Of a stretch of DNA of 64,000 nucleotides, positions 12,301 through 24,133 are shown one piece after another (position 1 is the first letter of the stretch; each line of letters starts with the position of its first letter). The position numbers and the translations under genes are program-made. This DNA comes from Dasyornis broadbenti (taxonomy: Eukaryota > Chordata > Aves > Passeriformes > Dasyornithidae). The stretch covers positions 2,815,371-2,879,370 of the forward strand of contig VZRN01000634.1 in the NCBI GenBank assembly GCA_013397935.1. The letters are read 5' to 3'. The notes under the pieces were generated by a model. That model saw only the letters and a program-made list of their open reading frames with translations. It had not been told where the DNA came from and did not search any database.

Positions 12301-15101
12301 AGGGGTTTTTTCTTACATTTTAAATAAAGGCCTTCATAGGAGATGGAAGACATAGGAGGACAAAATAATTTCGTGGTTATTTGTTTATTTATAATTGCAT
12401 GGTTTGGAGCAAGACCTTGTAGCTACAAATAAGCAGATGTGTCTGTAAGGAAGATGCCACTTTTACAGCTTTAGGGTCTGTGACTCTTCTGTTTGGCACC
12501 ACCAAGCCCATCCTCAGTGTAAATGCAGTCTGCTGAAATTCTGCAGGATTGAGGGGCTCCTGGGTTTTCACAGAAATGTTCAGAATTTAATACCAAAGAA
12601 CAGGGAAACAATATATAAGAACTAAAGACCATGGGGATTTGAGCTGGAACTGTGTTCACATTCTGTTCACAGGGAAGGGCCAGAAAATAGGAATTGTATT
12701 GGCCAGTTCAGTTCTAGTGAGTGGATGAGTTGCTGTACAAATTTAGGACTATCAGCTAATTTCATGATTTTTTTCCTTCTATTTAGGCAAATTATTAGTA
12801 CAGTAATTTTCTTTCACTGTGAATGTACTGAGGTTTGTCCAGTTTACTGAAACTCTTGCCTGGTTGCCTGCATTAAATAGCACTTAATGCAGAATTTGGT
12901 CAATGGGTGAATATATCCATATCCCTATCACACTGTATTTTCTAATACAGTTTTTGTTGAGGCTAGGGAAGCATCTGTTCAGACACAAAACATTGGCTGC
13001 AGATGGCGTGTGCGAAGACACAGCTGAAATAATTCTTATGCTTTCTTCTGCTTTTTGGAGGACTCGAGGATAGGGGGCAGGATGGTGCAAAGTGTTTGAC
13101 CCTTCACTGACAAACCTTTCCGAGATCCCCAGAAAGGGCAGGCAGGGAATAAGAATGACTGAAAAACTTGATTTTTGCTGAAAGTCTATTACTCACTTTA
13201 CACATTAGCATTAGATAGCATGAGAAGAACAGTGAGAGGAAAGTAAAAAATAGCTCTGAAGAACTGCAGAATGTTACTATAGATAGGCTGCAAGATTAAA
13301 GAGCTGTCTTGGCACACTACAACTCAAAGACCAGCAGCCTCAACTGCCTTCCTGTCCTTAGGAATTTTTCTTAAGAATTTTATACTTCAGATATCACATC
13401 ATAATGTGGGTTAAATCGCTGTATTTTGTCTTGATTTTCCTCAATACTTTCCTTTGATCCTTTTGTTCTCTCATTATCCCTTTTCTATCTCTTGGCTTGG
13501 CTCTAAGCTCTCACACATGGTGATTGGAGCAAATTGAGAAGCATAGCCCAGAGCTGGTTGGTTGGGGGATTTGTACAGAATAGGAAGCACAACAGGAGAT
13601 CCCAAAACTCAGCTGGTGAAGTCTCTGGGGTGGGTGGTATGTGACACTGGGCTGACCAGCACTGCTCTGAAAGTCTCTAAGCTAATTGTACAACATCTGC
13701 AAGTCATGGTGGCTTTCGTGGAGCTCTGTGAGGCTTCAGTGCAGAAGGATGCAATTTCTGGTGTGATGGAAAAACAGTGGCCTGTAATATTTTGCATTTG
13801 GAAGAAAACATAGCAAGGTCTGTTAATCAGTTTATTGTTCAGATGTATTAGGTAAAGTACAACCAAACCAAACAAACCCCTGGAATTTGACTTGATCTAG
13901 GAGCACTGTGATACGTATGGAAACCTGCTTTAATAAAGAGAAGAAGAAGAAAAGAATCATTGGTTGTGTTCCTCTGAAGAAGAAGGGCAGTCAGAGGCTG
14001 GTGGTGAACCAGCCATTCCATTGTGGAGGGGAGCTTTTATTTTATTTCCTATTATGGAACTTCTGTGGTAAAGCTGCTGGACTTGCCTGTGGTTATGTGA
14101 AGTATTTCACAGGACGGATGGAGTGTAACAAAACGGAAATCTTCCAGTTTCCATTGCAGTGTGTGTGTGCTCAGGACCCAGCCTGCTGAGAAGGAAAGGG
14201 ACCTTGCACCTTGGTGAAGATGAACTGGACTTAATTTGTGTTGCATGACAGTGTTAGTTTACTTGTTAGTTTGGGAGTCTTTGTTGTTGTGCTGCTTCAT
14301 TATGAGGAGAGTACCCCCGTGTTAGACAGCTGGACTATGTTAAAGAAGTAGAAAAAGCTCCCTGGGGAAAAAATAATTGTGTACTTAAGCACGTAAGTGA
14401 GAATACTGTATTAGAGTCATTATCTAGAACAGTGAGAAAGTGGGGCAGTCTGTATGAGGAACACAAATAGCATTACTGTCTAACAGCTTCTATTTTTGGA
14501 GCTATTAATAACTTTCCAGTTCCTGTTTACCGTATATTTCGAGCTAAGCAGCCTTCATGTGCACAAAATTTTAGTGCTTTCTGTGAATGTTGACAGGGAG
14601 CCTGCGAGTATTGGTTAAAATGTGCCTGCTCAGTGTGTTTTCCTGGGACTCTTGCAAGTCTGGCCTGTGCTCAGCAAGGAGTAAAGTGATGGCAGAAAAA
14701 AAGTAGGTGATATATGTGATCTCTAGATGAGTTTCTGAACACCTTTCTACCTTCCATGTCAGTGCTCTTGCAAATGGACACCTCTTTGAGTAGACTGTTC
14801 AGTGATTCCAGCACGCCCGTGGTTCATGACTGTTCTTGTGTCCACGAGTGAAAACTCAGAGCACAAAGCAGCTGCACTGACATGGCGCTGGAATTCTGCT
14901 TCTCCAGTGCTGTTCTTCAGCTGCTGTCCAGAGCAAGGAGGGTTAGTGTAAATATGGAAAGATCTGGCCATTCTAGGTTTTTTTGGTTTTTTTGTTTTTT
15001 TTTTTTTATTTTAGAGAATCTGAGTGGGATTCAATAAACTCTCTCTTAAAAGATTTCCAGATAATTGTAGATTTTCTTATTTGTTCTTTTTATGATAAAG
15101 T
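9337..15101. other. Unique sequence, no gene seen
   Basis: No open frame of more than about 95 codons lies fully inside this stretch, and none is recognisable. There are GAA-rich patches near 13924-13990 and a broken T-rich tract at 14979-15007 just left of the CR1 copy. I see no RNA gene or transposable element text. Confidence 0.75.
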
Positions 15102-15515
15102 CACAGAATGGTTTGGGTTGGAAAGGATGTTAAAGATTAGCTTGTCCTACTCTCCTGCCATGGGCAGGGACTCCTTCCACTGTCCCAGGTGGCTCCAAGC
15201 CCCGTCCAACCTGGCCTTGGACACTTTCAGGGATCCAGGGGCAGCCACAGCTTCTCCGGGCAACCTGTGCCAGGGTCTCAGCACTCTCAGAGTGAAGCAT
15301 CCCTTTCTAATCTCTAATGTAAACCTGCCCTTTTCCAGTTTAAAGTCAGTGCCCCTTGTCCTGTCACTGTGTGCTTGTGTAGGAAGTCCCTTGCCCTCTT
15401 TTTAAGTCCCCTTAAGGCCCTGGAAGAGGCTCCAGTCTCCCCCTGGAACATTTTCTTCTCCGGGCTGAGCAGCCCTCACTCTCTCAGCCTGGCTTTGGAG
15501 GGAGGATTATGCTGT
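15102..15515 (-). mobile_element. CR1 LINE, 5'-truncated 3' end, minus orientation
   Basis: This is the 3' end of an avian CR1 (chicken repeat 1) non-LTR retrotransposon, read on the minus strand. The plus strand begins with CACAGAAT at 15102-15109, the reverse complement of the CR1 terminal octamer. It then shows the familiar complement of the CR1 tail: a GGGTTGGAAAGGA block, a CCATGGGCAGGGACTCCTTC block, a CCAACCTGGCCTTGGACAC block and a TCTCAGCCTGGCTTTGGAG block near 15480-15502. Only about 410 bp of a roughly 4.5-kb element is present, the usual 5' truncation, and no reverse transcriptase is included. The 140-codon plus-strand open frame crossing it (14983-15405) is antisense to the CR1 tail and is not a gene. 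Confidence 0.95.
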
Positions 15516-18500
15516 CTTGCCTATTCTGGAAGCTGCATGGACTTTTAGTGAGTTTTTACTAGGCTCTTGTTTTTACATGTCCATGTTATTTATTTAGTTG
15601 TTTTGTTTTATTTTATCTACTACAATGAATTCTATTTTCAGAATATCATATAGTCTCTTCCCGGGTTTTAAAAGTATGGAAAATTCTGAAATGTTTCTTC
15701 AACATATAAGTAGCTGAACTTCTCTGGTTTATGAATCAGATAATTACAAGCATGACTTTTATCAGACCTTAGTGCTTGTTTTTATTTCTGTAGCCTTAAA
15801 AGCTTCAGTTAATCATTCTCAATAGACTGAAAAATACTTTCCATGAAAGCTAATAAATTTGGAAGCATATCTTCTAAATCCTCTAACTGATCCTGCAAAC
15901 AGATGTTTAGGATAAATATTGCTCATCTAAAAGCAGATATTGCTAATGAATATTAAGAATGGCATAAAATTGCTGGAAACTCTTTTTTGCATCTTGAGAG
16001 AATCAGTGTTAATAAGTCAGATCAGTCATTTTTATTTAGGCAATACAAAAAAGCATATGTCTTCTTGCTTTGCCAGCTGTCATAAGATTTTGGAGAAAAA
16101 AGTTCCTTCCAAGCTTTCCAAAGGGAATATTTCTCAGAAGTATTTTGACCTTTATAGATAACAAAACCAATTGACTTCCTTTTCCCATAAACTATTTTCT
16201 GGCTGAGATTCTTCTACAGCAAAGCTTTAGTTGTGAAGAAAAATACCAGCTCCAAAGAAAATAACTGGGCTGCTTTCCAGTGGTTTTAGATATCATAAAT
16301 TACTCTTATTAAAAAAAATCCCTTGAAGGGAGTCATACAATTCCAAATTTAGTTTGTCCCCCCAATATTTCTTAATATTCAATAGTTATATGTACACTTC
16401 TATAATACTTTCATTTTAAGACCCACAAGGCAGATTGTACTAGTCCCATACATTTTTTGTGGACAGTGTGATAAGAAAACCAAAACAAAAATAACCACCA
16501 ACCAAAAAAACAAACCAAAACAACAACAACACCCACAAACCAAAACAGCATTTTGGGGGCTGCTCAGTTTAAAGCTGTTTATCATCCTACTTTCGTATTT
16601 GCAATCACTGTCCCTATTTCAGTAATAAAACTGCATTTGCTGTTCCTGTTCTCCATGTAGTAGTTACCTGAGGAAAAAAAAACCATCAATGGGAGTTGGT
16701 GCTTCTCATGTAATTTCAGTATTCACCTTAATTCAGTTTGATTCTAGATTTCTGTGAAAGATGCAGTAGGTTCCTTTCATATTTTTATTTCTCATTGACA
16801 TCTCTGATTTCTCACGTGTTACTCTGTCTACAGAGAACTAAGGTTAAAAACTTTGCTTCCTAAAAGTGTCCAGCCACCTGACAATAATAAATTAAATACA
16901 CAAACTGGATGTAGGATTAAGCTAACTGAAAAGTTAGGTTAAAATACAGGCTTGAAAGCACTGAAATCATTATTGACTAGAAATCCTTCAGGGACATGAA
17001 CAAGGTATTTGATAGTTGCCAAGGAAACACAACCTTCCCAGTGACAGTATGCATTGCACATAACAAGTAACTGAAGTAATTCTGATAATGACTGATCCAC
17101 TGAGCAAACCTGCTCCTTCTGCCTCTGCAGGAATTGCAGATGCCTCTGCATCCAGCTAGGTTAGTGTCCCCTGTCCGTGCTGGACCGTGTAGACTTCACA
17201 CTTGATGTTGCAAATAGATTCCAAACCAAAGCAGGATATCAGGTGTTTCTGACTGAGGAAGTGTGTTCCTGGCTGTCCAGTCTGGATGAACCACAGGGCA
17301 TTGTGGAGAATGCAGAGGCTAACACAGGCTCAAAAACTGGATTATGCTTATGGTTCATATTGATGTAGTACAGAAAAAGTGAGTCCAACCTAGAATGGCA
17401 GCAGAAAGTTTTGCAGTTTTCGGTGTCCATCACCATGGAGAACTCCCTGAAGTCCTACAGCAAATGCTACACTTCTTTATTTACCCTTCCTGCCTTAGGT
17501 GAAATGGAAGTGTTGAGGAGAAGGAATTCCCAGTTCAAATGTAGCACAAGTCTAGTGCTCAACTTGGGGACTAACCCCAATCCATTTGAAATACACGGAA
17601 TTAATACATTATAAACAGTAGCACGAGGTGGCAGATGGCAATAGAAGTTGCAGGAGTTGTCCAAGCACAACTACCAGGATAAGGGACCTGGGTCCTTGAA
17701 GTGGTTAAGTAAGATCAAAAAGAAGAAGAAAAGAACAGAAAATACCTGTAGCAGAACACTAGAATTTCCAACAGCACATCTTCCTTGGAGCTGTAAATGA
17801 TTCAAGGGGACCTAATCTGCAAACTGTTTTGTTAGCAAAATGAATGTTTTAGACTCAAATTGATATGAGAAACTTTTCTATAATTACAACATTTGAATCA
17901 TCTTTGAGGAGGCTCATGTTGGGACAGTGAGCAGCTTGGAGCACAGGCTACAGTTGGGAAAATTTCTCTTTGAAAATTTGGGTTTCACAGTGAAACTGCT
18001 GTACATGTGACTTTAAAAGCAGTGAAGGATAGACAATCTCCCACTGATACTGTGTGAAAGTCACTGTTTGGTGTAGTGCTTGAGTGAGCATCTGCACAGG
18101 GCCTTGGGATTTATGAGGTGAATCCTAGAAGTGACCTCGCTACCACTTCTAGGGAGGAAAGACACAGCCGAGCAAGTACCATCAACCTATGTGTAGCCAC
18201 TGCTGCAGAGATCACTTGTCTGGAGGCTGAATTACATGAATTCAAGTAAATATATAAGTTTAAACTCTCCTGGGAAATATTAAAAAGACTGAATAATAGT
18301 TATTTCTTGCCAAATAGGCATTTCCACAAATTTCACCTTGCCTACAAAATTGATTTTTCTACATTAAGGAGATTGTTGTATAATTTAGCAGTACATAACT
18401 CTTGTTTCATTTTGATGTTGGCATTTGGATCATTTTTCAGTGGGTCATACTAAGAAATGAAAGCTAATGACTTCATTCAATAGTGGCTGAAATAATCCCT

Positions 18501-21500
18501 AAAAATGTCTTTTTACATTGCAAATTGATGCATGCTGTTGTCATTATCTTATATAAATGATTGTGGGGTTTTGCTGCACTTTCTAGGCTCATCTCTGCTT
18601 TATAGAATAAATCACAATGAAGAGTAAGTGAAGACCTCGCCGTTCTGTGATCTGCATGAAATACGCCTGTATCCATTATCTGGGCACAGTTTGGGAATTG
18701 ATCACAGCTCTTGCTCACTGCCATGTTCCTGGGACATTTGGCAGCCAAAATGTCATTTCTAAGGTGGAGAAGGAAGTGACTGAGAAAGACTTGAATTAAA
18801 TATGAACCTCATCTTTATGGAGGAGGAATCAGAAGAGATTGGAATCGTATGAAGCTTTTCCTGAGGCACACAATCAAGCTGGAGCTAAATTATTTGGAAA
18901 GCCCTAACTTTGTCTGAAGTGATACAAGTGGTTTAGTGTAAGCACCTGTGTGGGTTTTGATGTTTTTGTAATAACACATAAGAAAATATACCATAATTTG
19001 GGACTTTGAACAGGGGATTTTAAGAAGATGTTGCACAATAACAATTTACTTTTCTCCAGTGCTCATGGCCTGTAAGCGAGTCCTTGGCTCCTCTGGAGTC
19101 TGCTACTCTTGCTCCTCAAGCCCTGAGTCTATTCAAACAAGCAAAGCTGCAGCTCCGTGGAGGAGAGGGAGGTAGGAAACCAGCAATTGGAAAGCCTGCA
19201 GCATATGAGCAATCTGCTCCTTCAGCAGTGTACTTGAGCTTGAAGATAGCAAGCTGCAAGGAAAGGACAACGGCAATGGGCAGCTGTCAGTTTTACTGTT
19301 TAGCCACAGTGATTTTTATCAGAAGACAGAAAACAGTACATCAAGAGTAAACAGAAAACAAATAGCTACACCATCTGCTGTGGTGGGAGTAGCCATATGG
19401 AGTGAAGTTCAAAGGGTGCTGAGTTCTGGTTGTTAACTCTTTTACTGTTGTACTCAAGTAGGGAGCTGAAATGAGAGCTGCTGATTATCAATGGCTGGCT
19501 CTGAGTGGGATGGAGCTGATTTTCCTGTTTCATCAATCGCGGCAAAAGAAAAATTTCAATGTAGTGCACAATATCCAGGCTCCAGTTTTCCGCAGTCCAG
19601 TGGAAATCAGGTTTGGCAAGGAGGCAAAAAAAAGTGTTGTGTAAGGACAGACGGCAGGTGTTGCAGCGGTGCTGTGTGTGTGCAAACCCGGACTAGGGAG
19701 TAAGCAGAGCAGTGACTTTCCAAACTAGTAACTCTGAACATGTGGAATACACAAAAGATGAGAACTTAAAAGTGGGTTTTATGTTTTGGTCATTTTTCCA
19801 GCGCAGCTGCATTTTCCCTTCTGAAGGGAATATGGTGTGGAATGAAGGGAATATGAAGGGAAGGTTTGGTAGTTTTTTGGGATGGTGTTGAATTTTAGGG
19901 TCTTTTGCATGCAATGGTTTTAAAACAGATGCTTCTCTATCTTTCTCTCTGCCTGCTCTTCTCATGGAAAACCCAATAAAATTAGTTTTAAAAGCTTGCA
20001 TTGAAGTGCTATACTGAAATAGTTAATATGCAGAAAACCTCAACTCAAACACCTTTGTAATGAATTTGAAATATCGAGGGAATTTTAGACAAAAGGTAAT
20101 CAAACTGTGCATCAGGACTGTTTTGCAAACTAATGGTAATTAAAACTTTCCCCTATGCCTGCTTCCCTATGTTCAAAACATAATTGATTGTATTAAAGTT
20201 TCTCAGAACTAAATACTTCAACCCTAGGGTTAACCATATTTCTAGATACTTAATCATATCGAAAGAAACAAGGGAAGCAAAATGAGACAGGATGCCAGCC
20301 TCTTTGTGAAACAGAAAATAATATTGTTGTGCAACAATTAATTTTCTATCTAGGGATGCCTCCAAAATGATCAGCTAAAGACTTCAGATAAACTGAACTA
20401 AATAAACCAATAAAACCGTAATTAAATAGTAAAAATATTATCCAGGTACAAAAATAATTTAGGTTTCTTTAAAACTCCAAATTTACTTTTGCAGGCTAAT
20501 GGATGGTACGTGCTATTAGAGCTAATAGTGCAACAAGAGGTGATGTCATGGAGCTTCAAAGCTGAGGCAAAGAAACCCACGGATTGAAAATGAGGAAAGA
20601 ATAACTGCATTACTTTGAGATGATATAAGGAGTTCTGTGATAATAAGAACAGTTACAAATTCAAATTATGAGTTATTCCCTCCTTTCACCAGCTTTGCTT
20701 GAACAGGTTGATGCATGTAATGTAAAAAATTCTGTTATTTGTAAATCCAGTGCTATAATCCAGCAAGCCATTTCCCTCAAATCGGACTAACCAGCTGCTT
20801 TGCTTTGGTATTTATCAACCCTGGCTGTATTTTAATACTGCACTCCTGCCTTATGCTGGACCTCAATGTATGCATTTCCATCAAGTTTCTTACAATTTGA
20901 GTCCTAGACTTCGTAAAACTGCTGAAAATCATAGCTATGAACTATGTAACAACAATTCATATTGAATCCATGTATATAATATATATTCTCCTATGTTCTT
21001 CCTTGCTCGGAATAATTCTCTTTTGTAAGCTTTTGTTTGGTCGTATGAATGTGTCTGATGGGTTTTGCAGCTCTTGCTTCCCTGTAAGAATTAGGAATGC
21101 CCAGCAATAAGCTATGTTCCTTATTGCAGTTACTAGGGCATCAGACAAACTGGCTGCTAAAATATCCTAATAAAATTAAGCATTTTAAAATGTGTTTCTA
21201 TATGATGGAACAATATCCTCTGGAATGTATGGTCAAATAATTTGGTTGTTGGGTTTCTAATAGGCAACAAATGTAGATTTTTTTTTTTTTAACCTAATAT
21301 TATTGTACATTTTATTATTAATTCTTTTTCCATCTTCTGCATTCTTCTAATGTGTGAGGGTATCTGTGCTTATTATTAATACATTCTGTTGATCTGTAGT
21401 GCTAAACCTCATATTTGGAAAAGTGAGTTCATCTTTACAAAGCTGGAGTTGCAGCGGTTCTGTTTCCAGTCTTGTAACTTCTCAGGATAAGAACTTTTTG

Positions 21501-22417
21501 ATGCACCTTCAGTCACTGCAGTCACAGATGGGTTTGGATACATCCCTTCCTACAGAAACTTATCTTACAATAATATAGCTCCTGTTATCCTCGACTACCA
21601 GGGAATATGTAAACATCAAACAAATAAGTGTTCAAATATGTGGTAATCCTGAAAATACTAATTACTGAAAAGCAGAGAACTGTGAAATTCTACTGAATTC
21701 TTACCTTCTGCAGTTATCTATGGCTACATTTTTCCCAAGGTATGTAATAGAACTGGGTTGCTCTGTTGTAGCATGTGGAATATTTTTTATTTATTTATTT
21801 TTTGGGGGAGCAAAGCAATGGCACAAATTACAAGGGAAAAAAAGATTTAGAGTGAGTACTATGTTGAAATTTCCTGTTATGTAGCTGTTTATTTGATAAT
21901 ATCATGTACGATGTGGGCTGTGCTGAAGCGAAACATTTTCCTCAAATAGTATCTTTTGTGGCTATAAGTGGAAACAATAAATGTTGATTCATTAGCAGAG
22001 ATACTTATCTGAGTTTAGACAGCTGATGTTACAAGTCCCATAATTCAAACAATGTTGATGACTCGTTTTGTTAATTGCTCACTCTGTGACAAAATATATT
22101 GGAATTAGTTTCTTTGTTTAACAATTTGTGTTCCCTTGAGCAATGAAAGCATTAAGAATTGAACACGTCTTTATTATTTGAATTGTAAAATCCCTTGAAT
22201 GGAAACCTAAATCAAATTTCTGCCGCACTGAGGACTAAACACTGTCCTAAGCCATAGAGCAGATATTTGTGACATGTAAATGGAGGATTGAGATCAGATC
22301 AGAGAGATGGAAACTGTGGTCACAGGGAATGGCATTAATACACAACCTCACAGTTCTGATAGAACTTGGAATAATTGTTTCAGTATCCAACAAGCAGAAA
22401 CAGTCTACTGAGCCTGA
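15516..22417. other. Unique AT-rich sequence, no gene seen
   Basis: No open frame exceeds about 105 codons and none is recognisable. An A/C-rich low-complexity tract lies at about 16479-16547. Short copies of a GAAGGGAATATG-like word occur near 19817-19862, and a 13-base T run is at 21278-21290. A 12-base palindrome resembling one head-to-head pair of telomere hexamers lies at 20220-20231. A TTTA-rich tract is at about 21781-21805. A forkhead-like TGTAAACA at 21608-21615 is probably chance. Confidence 0.75.
18124..18153. other. Short hairpin: 10-base arms, 10-base loop
   Basis: CCTAGAAGTG at 18124-18133 is followed by ten bases and its perfect reverse complement at 18144-18153. About one such structure is expected by chance in 64 kb when loops up to about 20 bases are allowed, so this is a description and not a functional call. 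Confidence 0.5.
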
Positions 22418-23120
22418 GCTTATGATTTTGCTGTGCTTTGGGCCCAGTTTAGGTGCTGACAGAGCTGGTCCGGGGTTATGATTTAGCTCTGTTTTGGGCC
22501 CGGCTTAAGCGGTGCCGGAGCTGGGCCAAGTTATGATTTAGCTCTGCTCTGACCCAGTCTGAGGTAGTGCTGGAGTTGGGTCGGGCTATGATTTAGCTCT
22601 GTTTTGACTGGGATCTGTGATTTAGCTCTGTTCTGACCTGGGTTTATGGTTTAGCTCTGCTCTGGCCCAGTCTCAGGTAGTGCAGGAACTGGGCCGCGTT
22701 ATGCTTTAGCTCTGTTCTTCCCTGGGTTATGCTTTAGCTCTGTTCTCACCCGGGTTATGCTTTAGCTCTGTTCTCACCCGGGTTATGATTTAGCTCTGTT
22801 CTCACCCGGGTTATGCTTTAGCTCTGTTTTGGCCCGGTTTAGGCAGTGCTGGAGCTGAACTGGGTTATGCTTTAGCACTGCTCTGACCTGAGTTATGGTT
22901 TAGCTCAGTTTTGGGCCCGGTTTAGGCGGCGCCGGGCCAGGCTGTTCTAACTCAGGTCGTGCTTTAGCTCTGTTCTCGCCCGGGTTATGGTTTAGCTGTT
23001 TTGGGCTCGGTTTAGGCGGTGCTGGAGCCGGGCCGGGTGATGCTTTAGCTCTGTTCTCGCCCGGGTTGTGCTTTATCTCTGTTTTGGAAGGTTTAGGCGA
23101 TGCCGAAGCCGGGCCGGGCC
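22418..23120. repeat. Composite minisatellite of 28-bp and about 56-bp units
   Basis: A direct tandem array of about 17 copies built on the core TTATGCTTTAGCTCTGTT. Core starts fall near 22420, 22476, 22531, 22587, 22617, 22644, 22699, 22727, 22755, 22783, 22811, 22865, 22893, 22957, 22985, 23037 and 23066. The spacing is therefore either about 28 bp or about 52-64 bp, mostly 54-56. The long units insert a second half containing GTTTAGGCGGTGCTGGAGC-like sequence between cores. The four cores at 22727-22811 are exactly 28 bp apart and nearly identical, suggesting recent local expansion. The left edge is more diverged, and the right half is richer in CCCGGG and GGCCGGG words. I do not recognise it as a named satellite. 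Confidence 0.9.
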
Positions 23121-23240
23121 GTCCCTCAGCGCTGCTCGCAGCCGTGTCCGTGCCTCGGGCGCCATCTGTCGGCGCCGCTCGGTGCCTGCGCCCCCGCCGG
23201 TGCCGGCCGCTCCCTGGGGAGGCTCCTTCTCCATCGTCCT
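22900..23240. promoter_or_regulatory. CpG-dense block (possible CpG island)
   Basis: This is the only clearly CpG-rich stretch in the window. It overlaps the right end of the tandem array and continues past it (about 23100-23240) into non-repeated GC-rich DNA with many CG dinucleotides and GGCGCC words at 23158-23163 and 23171-23176. A CGCCATCT word between them resembles a YY1 site. No coding exon follows it. It could be an orphan CpG island or promoter, or simply GC-rich repeat sequence; the sequence alone does not decide. Confidence 0.4.
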
Positions 23241-23299
23241 CCTCCTCTCCCAGCCTGATTCCAGCAGCTCCTGGGAACCTTCAGTATCCCCGCCATGCT

Positions 23300-23770
23300 C
23301 AAACCAGCACGGTCCTGTTGCTGTGGTTGCTGAATGTGTTTCCTGTCCTGCTTAGGGTTAAGCCTCTCTGTAAGAATACCACCCCAAGGCTGGATGGTGT
23401 AGGGGATAGTAAGGGCAAGTGTCTGGGACAGTGATCAGCATGTCGGAACTTCACCCCTGAGCAAGTGAAGAATCCTGCAAACCTAGTAAAATGTTTGGAA
23501 AATGTGTTGCTGCTCTGCCAGTTGCAGAGACAGAAACCACTGCAAATCGCTGGGGCCATGGCTGTTGAGTGCTGTTCAACACTACTGGGTGCTCAAAGGG
23601 AGGAGAAGATCCCCTGCCAAAACCACAACAGGCGTGGTGGCTACTCCATCCCTGGCAACAGGCACAGCAGCTGGACCGAAGAGCCAGCCTGGGTCAGGAT
23701 CAGTCACCCCGTCCACAAGAGGAAACACTGGAAGTGGAAGTCAGCTTGTTTAGCAAGGGATAAAGGAAGG
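23300..23770 (+). pseudogene. Broken ERVL gag-like fragment
   Basis: The predicted text includes a leucine-rich segment (LVKCLENVLLLCQLQR, near 23483-23530), a PATP/TGTA-rich linker and a basic VHKRKHWKWKSACLARDK segment near 23710-23763. These resemble parts of avian ERVL gag as I recall them. The match moves between reading frames: it starts in one frame, is cut by a stop at about 23432, shifts for the linker (about 23600-23700), and returns to the first frame for the basic segment. At least one stop and two frameshifts are therefore present. No start codon, capsid core or zinc knuckle can be shown. The open frame 23465-23929 continues out of gag into the LTR, which confirms it is not a real gene. 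Confidence 0.65.
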
Positions 23771-23795
23771 GTGCGCAAGAGGCAGGCAAGAGACA

Positions 23796-24133
23796 CAGCT
23801 GGGACATCCGACCCAAACTGGCCAGAAGGATATTCTGATGTTCTGTACTGCAGGGCATCATGCTCTGTGCATCAACTGAGGGGAAAACTGGTTGGGGGAA
23901 CTGACTGGACATCACTCAGTGGGTGGTGAACAATTGGAGTGTGCACCACTTGATTTCTATATTCTAATTATTTTATAATTATTAATTTCCCTTATGTTTC
24001 TGTCCTATTAAATTGTCTTTATCTCAACACACAAATGTTGCCTTTTCCCCCTCCTCCTCTCTTCCCCCTTTTGGTTGGGGAGGGAGTGAGTGGCTGGGTG
24101 GTGTTCAGCTCCCTGCCCAGTGAAACCACAACA
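23796..24133 (+). repeat. ERVL-type LTR, 3' portion or near-complete copy
   Basis: A long terminal repeat in plus orientation. Landmarks are the CATCATGCTCTGTGCATCAACTG region near 23849 (the usual TATA-like position, here degenerate), a GGTGGTGAACAATTGGAGTG block near 23921, an AT-rich stretch 23950-23990, an ATTAAA polyadenylation-type hexamer at 24007-24012, and the pyrimidine-rich, then G-rich tail ending in CCACAACA at 24133. The CA end fits retroviral LTRs. The left end is unclear because the gag-to-LTR deletion joint lies near it. Confidence 0.82.
24007..24012 (+). promoter_or_regulatory. LTR polyadenylation-type hexamer ATTAAA
   Basis: ATTAAA sits in the CCTATTAAATTGTCTTTATC block at the position where avian ERVL LTRs carry their poly(A) signal. 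Activity is not shown by the sequence. Confidence 0.5.

Larger units (their letters stand above)
23300..24133 (+). mobile_element. ERVL-type endogenous retrovirus remnant (gag piece joined to LTR)
   Basis: A plus-strand remnant of an avian ERVL-like endogenous retrovirus. The left part (about 23300-23770) translates to gag-like text in two alternating frames. The right part (about 23796-24133) matches from memory the typical avian ERVL long terminal repeat: a GGACAT...CCAAACTGGCCAGA lead, an AT-rich core, a CCTATTAAATTGTCTTTATC block and a final GGTTGGGGAGGGAGTGAG...CCACAACA. Protease, polymerase and the 5' LTR are absent, so gag has been joined to the 3' LTR by deletion. It is non-functional. 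The left boundary is uncertain because the sequence grades into the CpG-dense block. Confidence 0.82.

Noticed and set aside
14983..15405. 140-codon plus-strand open frame
   Set aside because: Its right part is antisense CR1 and its left part is a T run; it has no domain.
18124..18153. Hairpin considered as a microRNA precursor
   Set aside because: The arms are only ten bases, much shorter than a pre-miRNA stem, and about one such hairpin is expected by chance.
20220..20231. AACCCTAGGGTT palindrome resembling head-to-head telomere repeats
   Set aside because: Only one hexamer on each side, so not evidence of a telomere fusion; a 12-base palindrome of some kind is expected several times in 64 kb.
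23066..23434. 122-codon Pro/Ser/Ala-rich open frame
   Set aside because: It starts in the tandem array, crosses the CpG-dense block and ends in broken gag. The rich composition is due to GC content.
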